A program made the translations under genes and the position numbers. 10,140 nt of DNA from the NCBI GenBank assembly GCA_025362825.1, contig JANYFF010000270.1, positions 1 to 10,140 on the forward strand, written 5' to 3'. Origin of the DNA: Polaromonas sp. (GTDB taxonomy: Bacteria > Pseudomonadota > Gammaproteobacteria > Burkholderiales > Burkholderiaceae_C). The notes under the pieces were generated by a model. It did not search any database, was not told where the DNA came from, and worked only from the letters and a program-made list of their open reading frames with translations. Of the stretch, positions 1-6,128 are shown piece by piece (the stretch's first letter is position 1; every line of letters starts with the position of its first letter).

Positions 1-112
1 TGGCGCCTGGCGGTATGCGGTTTTCGACCAGCATCTGGCGCAAGCGGTGCGCCACCTGCTGATGCAGGGCAGTGCCCGGCACGGCCGTCAGGGAAATGAT
101 GTTTGCGCTCAT
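1..112 (-). CDS. GntR-family transcriptional regulator, N-terminal fragment cut by window edge
   Basis: The minus strand from an ATG at 112-110 reads 37 codons to the left edge: it begins MSANIISLTAV and continues with ALHQQVAHRLRQMLVENRIPPGA. That second stretch is the characteristic first helix and turn of a GntR winged-helix DNA-binding domain, where the conserved pattern is a helix ending in I..G.. followed by PG. The rest, including the effector-binding domain that would place it in the FadR/FCD, HutC or another subfamily, is outside the window. It diverges from the catabolic genes and is separated from the aminotransferase start by 116 bp holding two operator-like repeats, so it is probably their local regulator and probably autoregulated. 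No Shine-Dalgarno sequence precedes the ATG, and a predicted -10 at 124-119 would start the transcript at about position 112, so it may be leaderless. The family call is fairly sure; the target genes are inferred. Confidence 0.82.
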   Translation of the reverse strand, partial: MSANIISLTAVPGTALHQQVAHRLRQMLVENRIPPGA

Positions 113-118
113 TGTTAA

Positions 119-147
119 ATTTTGTATGCAAAAAAGACAGCTGTCAA
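119..147 (-). promoter_or_regulatory. Predicted promoter of the GntR-family regulator
   Basis: On the minus strand a perfect -35 TTGACA lies at 147-142, followed by a 17-bp spacer and a -10-like CAAAAT at 124-119 (4 of 6 matches to TATAAT). The -10 overlaps the left 16-bp operator-like repeat, which fits repression by the regulator itself. A start point six bases beyond the -10 falls on the A of the ATG at 112. The boxes are seen; activity is inferred. Confidence 0.55.
120..135. promoter_or_regulatory. Operator-like near-palindrome, copy 1
   Basis: The 16-bp sequence TTTTGTATGCAAAAAA occurs here and again, identically, at 184-199. Its core TTGTATGCAA is a near-perfect inverted repeat (TTG-AT-CAA), the general shape of operators bound by dimeric GntR-family proteins, notably FCD-type members. 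This copy overlaps the -10 of the regulator's own promoter. Repeat and symmetry are visible; binding by the adjacent regulator is inference. Confidence 0.6.
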
Positions 148-171
148 ATGCAATGTTAACCCTATGATGCC

Positions 172-200
172 TTGACAAATAGTTTTTGTATGCAAAAAAT
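172..200 (+). promoter_or_regulatory. Predicted promoter of the catabolic genes
   Basis: A perfect -35 TTGACA at 172-177 is followed after 17 bp by AAAAAT at 195-200 (4 of 6 matches to TATAAT). Transcription would start near 207, leaving a leader of about 22 nt that includes the AGGAG ribosome binding site at 215-219. The -10 lies in the right-hand end of operator copy 2, so a bound repressor would block RNA polymerase. The strong -35 with a mediocre -10 suits a regulated promoter. Confidence 0.55.
184..199. promoter_or_regulatory. Operator-like near-palindrome, copy 2
   Basis: This is an identical second copy of TTTTGTATGCAAAAAA, 64 bp from the first. At about 10.5 bp per turn that is close to six full helical turns, so proteins bound to both copies would sit on the same face of the DNA and could interact. 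This copy covers most of the -10 of the rightward promoter, and lies six bases inside the -35 just as copy 1 does on the other side. Confidence 0.6.
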
Positions 201-228
201 AGGAGCATTCTTTCAGGAGCACCTTGCC

Positions 229-1449
229 ATGTTGACGCTTGACTACCACCCCACGGGCCGCCATTTTCTGCAGATTCCCGGACCTTCGCCAGTACCCGAC
301 CGCCTGCTGCGTGCCATGAGCTACCCAACGATTGACCACCGCGGCCCCGAGTTTGGCCAGTTGGGTCTGAAGGTGCTTGCAGGTGTCAAAAATATATTCC
401 AGACCAATCAGCCGGTCATCATTTACCCGGCCTCGGGTACCGGCGCCTGGGAGGCTGCGTTGGTCAACACGCTCAGCGCAGGCGACCACGTGCTGATGTA
501 CGAAACCGGCCACTTCGCCGCGCTGTGGCAAAAGCTGGCGGCCCGTCTGGGCTTGAAGACCGAAATCATGGTCGACCCCAGCGCAGACATCTGGCGCAAC
601 GGCGTCAATGCCGGCCTGATTGAAGAACGCCTGAAGGCCGACAGCCAGCACAGCATCAAGGCAGTCTGCGTGGTGCACAACGAAACCTCTACCGGCGTGA
701 CCAGCAACATCGCCGCCGTCCGCAAGGCCATGGACGCTGCAAAACACCCGGCGCTGCTGCTGGTGGATACGATTTCTGGCCTGGCATCCGCCGATTACCG
801 GCATGACGATTGGGGTGTCGATGTCAGCATCAGCGGCTCGCAAAAAGGCCTTATGTTGCCCCCCGGCATTAGCTTTAACGCGCTGTCGGTCAGGGCCATT
901 GAAGCCAGCAAAAAAGCCACGCTGCCCAAGGCCTTCTGGGCCTGGGACGAAATCATTGAAATGAACAAGACCGGCTACTGGCCGTCAACACCCAACACCA
1001 ACCTGCTGTACGCCCTGAGCGAAGCCTGCGACATGCTGCGTGAGCACGGCCTTGATGCGGTGTTTGCCCGCCACCAGCGCTGGGCTGAAGGTGTGCGCTC
1101 GGCTGTCAGGGCCTGGGGCCTGCAGATTCAGTGCGCCGATGCGGCAGTGTATTCACCCATCCTGACCGGCGTGATGATGCCCGAGGGAGTGGACGCCGAT
1201 GCGGTGCGCAAGATTATTTACGAGCGCTTTGACTGCTCGCTAGGTACCGGCCTGGGCAAGGTCAAGGGAAAAATGTTCCGCATCGGCCACCTGGGCGATT
1301 GCAACGACTTGACCCTGATGGCCGCGCTGGCGGGCTGCGAAATGGGCCTCAAGCTCGCCGGCGTCAAGCTCGCGGGCTCGGGCGTGCAGGCCGCCATGGA
1401 CTATTTTTCAAGCCATGCGGCGGTGGTGCCGATGCGCAAGGCGGCGTAG
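229..1449 (+). CDS. Class V PLP-dependent aminotransferase (serine/alanine/aspartate-glyoxylate type)
   Basis: This 406-residue protein belongs to the fold-type I, class V aminotransferases that include serine-glyoxylate and alanine-glyoxylate transaminases; its length is normal for them. An N-terminal substrate-side segment QIPGPSPVPDRLL is followed by the PLP-phosphate loop SGTGAWEAAL (from about S69), the HNETSTGV segment (from H150), the cofactor-nitrogen aspartate in LLLVDTISGL (D180) and the Schiff-base lysine in SGSQKGLMLPPG (K206). All catalytic landmarks are intact. ATG at 229 was chosen because AGGAG at 215-219 sits nine bases before it; in-frame starts at 172 (TTG) and 190 (ATG) fall in the promoter/operator and lack a ribosome binding site. 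It is first in the series and divergent from the regulator. Glyoxylate or pyruvate is the likely amino acceptor by family, but the amino donor is unknown. An aspartate-glyoxylate (BhcA-like) role is possible, although none of the other bhc genes is seen. Confidence 0.9.
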   Translation: MLTLDYHPTGRHFLQIPGPSPVPDRLLRAMSYPTIDHRGPEFGQLGLKVLAGVKNIFQTNQPVIIYPASGTGAWEAALVNTLSAGDHVLMYETGHFAALWQKLAARLGLKTEIMVDPSADIWRNGVNAGLIEERLKADSQHSIKAVCVVHNETSTGVTSNIAAVRKAMDAAKHPALLLVDTISGLASADYRHDDWGVDVSISGSQKGLMLPPGISFNALSVRAIEASKKATLPKAFWAWDEIIEMNKTGYWPSTPNTNLLYALSEACDMLREHGLDAVFARHQRWAEGVRSAVRAWGLQIQCADAAVYSPILTGVMMPEGVDADAVRKIIYERFDCSLGTGLGKVKGKMFRIGHLGDCNDLTLMAALAGCEMGLKLAGVKLAGSGVQAAMDYFSSHAAVVPMRKAA

Positions 1450-1539
1450 TCGGCAGCGATGGCGGACCTGATCCGCAATCCATGCCCTCGACCCCGCACC
1501 CCCACGCAAGTAGAAAATTTGACATCACTGGAGACAAAC

Positions 1540-2517
1540 ATGCAACGCAGAACTTTTATCAACGCGACAGCCGCAACCGCGGCAAGCATTGCCAGCCCCC
1601 TGCTCAGGGCGCAAACGCTGCCTAGCGGTCCGGTCCGCATCATTGTCGGCTTTGCGCCCGGTGGCGGCACCGACATCCTGGCGCGTGTCATCGCACAAAA
1701 GCTCGGCGTGATGTGGAACATCCCGGTGCTGGTAGAAAACAAGGCCGGTGCGGCTGGCATGATTGCCGCCGATTACGTGGTCAAGCAGCCCAGCGATGGC
1801 AGCACCCTGCTGATGGCGCACATCAACAGCCACGCCATCGCTCCGGCACTGACGCCGCGCATGACCTACAGCGTCGAAAACGACTTCACGCCCATCGTGC
1901 TGGTGGGCGTTACGCCCAATTTGCTGATCTGCAACGAACAGCAGCAGGCACGCACCGTCAAAGATGTGGTGGAGTTGTGCCGCAAGAACCCGGGCAAGAT
2001 CAGTTTTGGCTCAGCCGGCAACGGCTCGGCCCAGCATCTGGCGCTGGAGATGTTCAAGCTGGCCGCGAAGATCGACGCCATCCATGTGCCCTATAAGGGC
2101 TCCGGCCCGATGCTCACTGACCTGATCGGCGGGCAGATCAACTACAGCTTTGACACCATGACCGCGGCCACCCCCCACGTCAAGAGCGGCAAGGCCATTG
2201 CGATTGCCCAGACCCGCACCAAACGCGCCAAAGGACACCCGACCGTGCCGACCATGGCAGAGTCGGGCTTTCCGGGGTTTGAGGCGACCACCTGGTACGG
2301 CCTCGAAGGCCCCGGCAAACTACCCGCTGGCACGACGAAGCGAATGAATGAGGACATCAACAAGGTGCTGCAGATGCCGGACGTGATGGAAAAATTCGAT
2401 CAGTACGGCGCCGAAGACGGCGGCGGCTCGGCTGAAAAGTTCGGCGACTTTATCCGGGTTGAAGCGAAGAAGTGGGCCAAGGTGGTCAAGGACGCCAACG
2501 TCAAGGGTGACGCGTGA
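1540..2517 (+). CDS. Bug/TctC-family periplasmic carboxylate-binding receptor 1
   Basis: This 325-residue protein is an extracytoplasmic receptor of the tripartite tricarboxylate transporter (Bug) family. Family hallmarks are VRIIVGFAPGGGTDILAR (about residues 32-49, with the ligand-loop G-G-x-x-D), VLVENKAGAAG (63-73), the VPYKGSGPML segment and FPGFEATTWYGLEGP near the C-terminus. Bug receptors typically bind carboxylates, amino acids or related small acids. The N-terminus, MQRRTFINATAATAASIASP, carries twin arginines (R3-R4) and a mild hydrophobic stretch, so export may be by the Tat route, with cleavage near LLRA-Q. I chose ATG 1540 because TGGAGA at 1529-1534 precedes it and it begins the signal peptide; an in-frame ATG at 1459 would bury the signal and has no ribosome binding site. 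Its stop overlaps the next start (GTGA), tying it to the CoA-transferase. No TctA/TctB genes accompany it here. Confidence 0.92.
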   Translation: MQRRTFINATAATAASIASPLLRAQTLPSGPVRIIVGFAPGGGTDILARVIAQKLGVMWNIPVLVENKAGAAGMIAADYVVKQPSDGSTLLMAHINSHAIAPALTPRMTYSVENDFTPIVLVGVTPNLLICNEQQQARTVKDVVELCRKNPGKISFGSAGNGSAQHLALEMFKLAAKIDAIHVPYKGSGPMLTDLIGGQINYSFDTMTAATPHVKSGKAIAIAQTRTKRAKGHPTVPTMAESGFPGFEATTWYGLEGPGKLPAGTTKRMNEDINKVLQMPDVMEKFDQYGAEDGGGSAEKFGDFIRVEAKKWAKVVKDANVKGDA

Positions 2518-3740
2518 ACCCGCAGGCCAGCGAAGATAAAAAGCGCCCTCTGCCGCTGACCGGTGTTCGCGTGCTGGACATCAGCCAGGTGATGGCCGGG
2601 CCCTATGCCTGCATGCTGCTGGCCGACCTGGGCGCTGACGTCATCAAGATCGAGCCCCCAGGCTCGGGTGACCAGACGCGCGGCGCCATGGGCTTCAAGA
2701 TGAAGGGCGCCGACAGCCTCGGCTACCTGAACATGAACCGTAACAAGCGCAGCGTCACACTCAACCTGAAGTCGAAAGCCGGCCGCGAGGTGTTGCTGCG
2801 CATGGCCAAGGATGCCGACATCCTGCTCGAGAATTACCGCCCTGGCGCGATGAAGCGGCTTGGCCTGGGCTATGAAGTCATCAAGGATATCAATCCGCGT
2901 CTGGTCTACACCAGCATTTCAGGCTTCGGGCAGACCGGCCCCTGGGCAGACCGGCCGGGTTTTGACTTGATGGCGCAGGCCATGTCGGGTGTGATGAGCG
3001 TCACCGGTTATCCGGGCGGACCGCCGGTAAAAGCCGGGGTACCGGTTGCCGACATAGGCTGCGCGCTGTTTGCCGTGTATGCCACGCTGTCGGCCTACAT
3101 AGGTGCCAAATCCAGCGGGCTCGGCCAGCATGTGGATGCATCGCTCTTTGACTCGGCGCTGGCATTTTCAGTCTGGGACATCTGCGACTACTGGGGCACC
3201 GGCAAAGAGCCCGAGCCGCTGGGCACTTCCAACAAGATGACCGCGCCTTACCAGGCCATGGCTTGCTCGGATGGCTACTTTGTCATGGGCGCCAACAACC
3301 AGAAGCTGTGGCAGCAGTTGTGCCAGCTGTTGGGCCGACAGGAGTTGCTGGAGGACGCACGCTTTTTGACGATTTCCCTGCGGCTGGCCAATCGTCCGGC
3401 GCTCGAAGTTGAACTTGAACGCAGCTTTCGCCTGCATCCCAAGGACTACTGGGTTGGTACGCTGCTGGACGCCGGTATCCCCGCAGGGCCCATCCTGACT
3501 TATCCAGAGGCCTTCGGCAGCGAGCATGCCAAGGCGCGCGGCATGCGCATGGACATCGACCACCCGATTGAAGGCAAGGTGCCCAACATCGGTTTTGCGG
3601 TCAAGCTGTCAGGCACACCCCAGCAGGTACGCCGTCATCCGCCTTTGCTGGGTGAGCACAACGACGAGGTGTTGGGCGAGTTGGGCTTTGACGCCAGCCA
3701 GCGTGATGAACTGCAGGCGCAGGGAGCGTTTTCAGCATGA
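2514..3740 (+). CDS. CaiB/BaiF-family (class III) CoA-transferase
   Basis: This 408-residue protein is a family III CoA-transferase of the formyl-CoA/carnitine CoA-transferase group, which moves CoA from a donor thioester to a carboxylic acid. Signature segments are LTGVRVLDISQVMAGPYA (residues 15-32), LADLGADVIKIEPPGSGD (36-53), the NRNKRSVTLNLKS strand (75-87), LLENYRPG (104-111), and GQHVDASLFDSAL (204-216). The last aligns with the catalytic-aspartate region of formyl-CoA transferase, making D213 the expected acyl-carrying nucleophile. Length is typical. The start is GTG at 2514, overlapping the receptor stop by four bases, with an AAGG-type ribosome binding site at 2503-2506. Its own stop overlaps the following ATG by four bases (ATGA), so three genes are translationally coupled. 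It most likely activates the imported acid with CoA from succinyl-CoA or acetyl-CoA; the acid cannot be read from the sequence. Confidence 0.93.
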   Translation: MNPQASEDKKRPLPLTGVRVLDISQVMAGPYACMLLADLGADVIKIEPPGSGDQTRGAMGFKMKGADSLGYLNMNRNKRSVTLNLKSKAGREVLLRMAKDADILLENYRPGAMKRLGLGYEVIKDINPRLVYTSISGFGQTGPWADRPGFDLMAQAMSGVMSVTGYPGGPPVKAGVPVADIGCALFAVYATLSAYIGAKSSGLGQHVDASLFDSALAFSVWDICDYWGTGKEPEPLGTSNKMTAPYQAMACSDGYFVMGANNQKLWQQLCQLLGRQELLEDARFLTISLRLANRPALEVELERSFRLHPKDYWVGTLLDAGIPAGPILTYPEAFGSEHAKARGMRMDIDHPIEGKVPNIGFAVKLSGTPQQVRRHPPLLGEHNDEVLGELGFDASQRDELQAQGAFSA

Positions 3741-4513
3741 GCGCGGGCAGCGTGCAACTGCGCATCGAGGGCGGCATCGCCTCGGTGCTGTTTGACCGCC
3801 CTGCGGCGCGCAATGCCATGACCTGGGCGATGTATGCACAGCTGAGCGAGATATGCGACCGGCTGCACGCAGATGCATCGGTACGGGTGGTGAGCTTTCG
3901 CGGTGCGGGCGGCGAGGCCTTTGTGGCCGGTACCGACATCGAGCAGTTCAGGGCTTTCAAAACCGGTGATGAAGGCGTGGCTTATGAGCAGCAGATCGAG
4001 CAGTGCATTCATAAACTTGAATCCCTGCCCATGCCCACGGTGGCGATCATCGAAGGCTGGACCATAGGCGGCGGGCTGGCGATTGCCACGACCTGTGATT
4101 TCCGCATCGCCACGCCGGCTTCGCGCTTTGGCGTGCCGATTGCCAAAACGCTGGGCAACTGCCTGTCGGTGGGCAATCTGGCGCGGCTCAGCGCAGTGTT
4201 CGGCGTGCCGCGCGTCAAACGCATGCTGATGCTGGCTGAATTACTTTCAGCTGAAGAAGCGCTGGCGGCAGGCTTTCTGCTTCAGGTCAGTCCTGGTACC
4301 GAGCTTGACGCTGTTGCGGCCGCACTGTGCACACGCATCGCCGCGCTGGCACCGGTCACCCAGAGCGTGACAAAAGAAAGCCTGCGTCGCTTGCTGGTGC
4401 GTGACTTGCCCGATGACGAGGACCTGATTCGCCAGTGCTACGGCAGCAGCGATTTCCACGAGGGCGTGGAGGCGTTTGTGGCCAAAAGAAGCCCGGTCTG
4501 GAAGGGTCAGTAG
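3737..4513 (+). CDS. Crotonase-fold (enoyl-CoA hydratase/isomerase family) protein lacking both hydratase glutamates
   Basis: This 258-residue protein has the usual length and landmarks of the crotonase superfamily: N-terminal strand IASVLFDRPAARNAM (14-28), first oxyanion-hole segment AFVAGTDIEQF (61-71), and second oxyanion-hole segment GWTIGGGLAIATTCDFRIA (107-125), then SRFGVPIAKTLGN (129-141). Aligned by eye with rat enoyl-CoA hydratase, the two catalytic glutamates (E144 and E164 there) correspond to A115 and I135. Simple hydration of an enoyl-CoA by the textbook mechanism is therefore unlikely. The CoA-binding and oxyanion-hole geometry looks intact, so it probably works on an acyl-CoA by another reaction such as decarboxylation, isomerisation, hydrolysis or retro-aldol/Claisen cleavage. 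ATG 3737 overlaps the CoA-transferase stop (ATGA) and AGGGAG at 3721-3726 precedes it. The coupling suggests it acts on the CoA-transferase product. The family is certain; the reaction is open. Confidence 0.9.
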   Translation: MSAGSVQLRIEGGIASVLFDRPAARNAMTWAMYAQLSEICDRLHADASVRVVSFRGAGGEAFVAGTDIEQFRAFKTGDEGVAYEQQIEQCIHKLESLPMPTVAIIEGWTIGGGLAIATTCDFRIATPASRFGVPIAKTLGNCLSVGNLARLSAVFGVPRVKRMLMLAELLSAEEALAAGFLLQVSPGTELDAVAAALCTRIAALAPVTQSVTKESLRRLLVRDLPDDEDLIRQCYGSSDFHEGVEAFVAKRSPVWKGQ

Positions 4514-4568
4514 CACGCTTGGTCAAATGCAACGACGCCAAATGATGCAAGCTGAAAATCAGCAAAAC

Positions 4569-4629
4569 GCTATTTAATTTATAGCTGCATATCCCCTATT
4601 TACCTGGGCTGCAGCCTTATTTGATATCC
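4569..4629 (+). repeat. Intergenic repeat element, copy A (plus orientation)
   Basis: This element lies in the 133-bp gap between the crotonase-fold gene and the MmgE/PrpD gene. It begins with GCTATTTAATTTATAGC (arms GCTAT/ATAGC), continues through a C/T-rich middle, contains the perfect palindrome GGCTGCAGCC (4607-4616), and ends TTATTTGATATC. A clearly related copy lies in the opposite orientation at 7129-7188. Both resemble a short intergenic repeat (GCTATT...ATAGC, a GGGCT...AGCC block, then TTTGA) that I recall as common in Comamonadaceae genomes; that recollection was not checked. It is palindromic enough to form RNA structure inside the transcript. It is not accompanied by a transposase. 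Confidence 0.7.
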
Positions 4630-4646
4630 AGAAAGACAAAAATAAC

Positions 4647-6011
4647 ATGATGAACACTCCCACCGCGCAGCTCGCCGCCTTTGCCGCCGGACTGCGCTTT
4701 GATGACATCCCCGCAGCGGTTGCTCGCAAAACCGAAGACCTGCTGGTTGACTGGTTTGGCTCGGCCGTCGCGGGCAAGGGTGCACGCCCTGTTGAAAGCA
4801 TCACCCGATTTGCGGCCAGCATGGGGCCGGCAGACGGTGCGGCTGAGGTGCTGATCAACCGCAGCCACACCAGCGCCTACTTTGCCGCCATGGCCAATGC
4901 TGCAGCCTCGCATGTGGCCGAGCAGGACGACGTACACAACGGCTCGGTGTTTCATCCGGCCACAGTGGTTTTTCCGGTGGCGCTGGCGATGGCGCAGACG
5001 CTGGGCAGCAGCGGCCGGCAACTGCTGACGGCTGCAGTGGCGGGTTATGAGGTGGGCATTCGGGTCGGCGAGTTTTTGGGCCGCTCGCATTACAAGGTGT
5101 TCCACACCACCGGCACGGCGGGCACGCTTGCCGCCGCCGCTGCGGCTGGCAGCCTGCTGGGCCTGAATGCTGCGCAGATGCAGCATGCCTTTGGCTCGGC
5201 AGGTACCCAGTCGGCGGGGCTGTGGGAGTTTTTGCGCACTGCAGCTGATTCAAAACAACTGCACACCGCGCACGCCGCCGCGGCGGGGCTGATGTCGGCC
5301 TGTCTAGCACGTGACGGCTTTACCGGTGCCGCGCAAATACTTGAAGGCCCGCAGGGCATGGCAGCAGGCATGTCAAGCGACGCCGATCCGGCTAGATTGA
5401 CCGATTCACTTGGCACGCGCTGGGCCACGGCAGAGACTTCGTTCAAGTTTCATGCGTCCTGCCGCCATACACACCCGGCCGCAGATGCCTTGCTGCAGGT
5501 CATGCAGGCCAACCATTTGCAGCCGGACGACCTGGCGCGCGTGGTCACCCATGTGCATCAGGGCGCCATTGACGTTCTGGGGCCGGTGGTCAACCCGGTT
5601 ACTGTGCACCAGAGCAAGTTTTCAATGGGTACCGTGCTCGGCTTGGTCGCGCGCTTCGGCCATGCCGGTCTGGTGGAGTTTGACCAGCACTTCAACGCAG
5701 ACGCCACCAAAGCGCTGTGCCAGCGCGTAGAAATGGTGCTGGACGCCGAGGTGGACGCCGCCTACCCGCGCCGCTGGATTGGCAAGGTCACCGTGACGAC
5801 GACGGATGGCCGCGTGCTGCAAGGCAGGGTGGACGAGCCCAAAGGCGACCCCGGCAACACCCTCAGCCGCGAAGAGATCACCGCCAAGGCGCAGCGGCTG
5901 GCCGCTTTCAGCCACGGCGCGACGCCGGAAGAGATGGCAAAGGCCATTGATGGCTTGTGGGACATTGCTGCGTGCGCCAAGGTCGGGCGACTGCTCCAGA
6001 CCGCAAGCTGA
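4647..6011 (+). CDS. MmgE/PrpD-family protein (2-methylcitrate dehydratase / cis-aconitate decarboxylase / iminodisuccinate epimerase fold)
   Basis: This 454-residue protein has the standard length and order of the MmgE/PrpD family: an all-helical N-terminal domain opening with TAQLAAFAAGLRFDDIPAAV, a catalytic-pocket segment AEQDDVHNGSVFHP (91-104), the helix SKQLHTAHAAAAG (202-214), GFTGAAQILEG (224-234) and SFKFHASCRHTHPAADA (265-281), the family's highly conserved C-R-H-T-H-P strand. Members include 2-methylcitrate dehydratase, cis-aconitate decarboxylase and iminodisuccinate epimerase, all acting on di- or tricarboxylates, and many have no assigned reaction. Start ATG 4647 (a second ATG follows directly) has only a weak AGAAAG-type ribosome binding site. 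The gene is 133 bp from the crotonase-fold gene, with a repeat element in the gap, and 117 bp from a second receptor, so it may be a separately tuned part of the same operon. No sequence feature here picks the substrate. Confidence 0.92.
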   Translation: MMNTPTAQLAAFAAGLRFDDIPAAVARKTEDLLVDWFGSAVAGKGARPVESITRFAASMGPADGAAEVLINRSHTSAYFAAMANAAASHVAEQDDVHNGSVFHPATVVFPVALAMAQTLGSSGRQLLTAAVAGYEVGIRVGEFLGRSHYKVFHTTGTAGTLAAAAAAGSLLGLNAAQMQHAFGSAGTQSAGLWEFLRTAADSKQLHTAHAAAAGLMSACLARDGFTGAAQILEGPQGMAAGMSSDADPARLTDSLGTRWATAETSFKFHASCRHTHPAADALLQVMQANHLQPDDLARVVTHVHQGAIDVLGPVVNPVTVHQSKFSMGTVLGLVARFGHAGLVEFDQHFNADATKALCQRVEMVLDAEVDAAYPRRWIGKVTVTTTDGRVLQGRVDEPKGDPGNTLSREEITAKAQRLAAFSHGATPEEMAKAIDGLWDIAACAKVGRLLQTAS

Positions 6012-6128
6012 GCATTGCTCGCCTGTGGGGGCGGTGTTTTCACGGTATACGGCTAGGAGCTTGATGTCGCACGATAGGGGCAGGTTTTTTGATAGCGCGG
6101 TTTTAACAACGACACGGAGATAGACAAC

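Noticed and set aside
115..843. Long leftward reading frame opposite the aminotransferase
   Set aside because: It is an antisense shadow of a complete, motif-bearing aminotransferase, has no family-like composition, and overlaps the divergent promoter.
1519..1524. TTGACA just before receptor 1 as a possible internal promoter
   Set aside because: The expected -10 position falls inside the coding start and has no TATAAT-like sequence.
1459..1539. Upstream in-frame ATG extending receptor 1
   Set aside because: It has no ribosome binding site and would put 27 charged/proline-rich residues in front of a normal signal peptide.
2333..2347. A 15-base match between the receptor 1 gene (GACGAAGCGAATGAA) and the right-edge intergenic DNA near 10042-10056
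   Set aside because: It is isolated, without symmetry or flanking similarity, and one copy is ordinary coding sequence; most likely chance.
4522..4532. GTCAAATGCAA shared with the divergent promoter region (143-153) as a possible extra operator
   Set aside because: An 11-base match is expected several times by chance in a 10-kb window, and it lacks the palindromic core of the two 16-bp repeats.
6020..6042. Short CGCC...GGCG hairpin followed by T-rich DNA between MmgE/PrpD and receptor 2
   Set aside because: The stem is only four pairs and the T-run is interrupted, so it does not support a real terminator.
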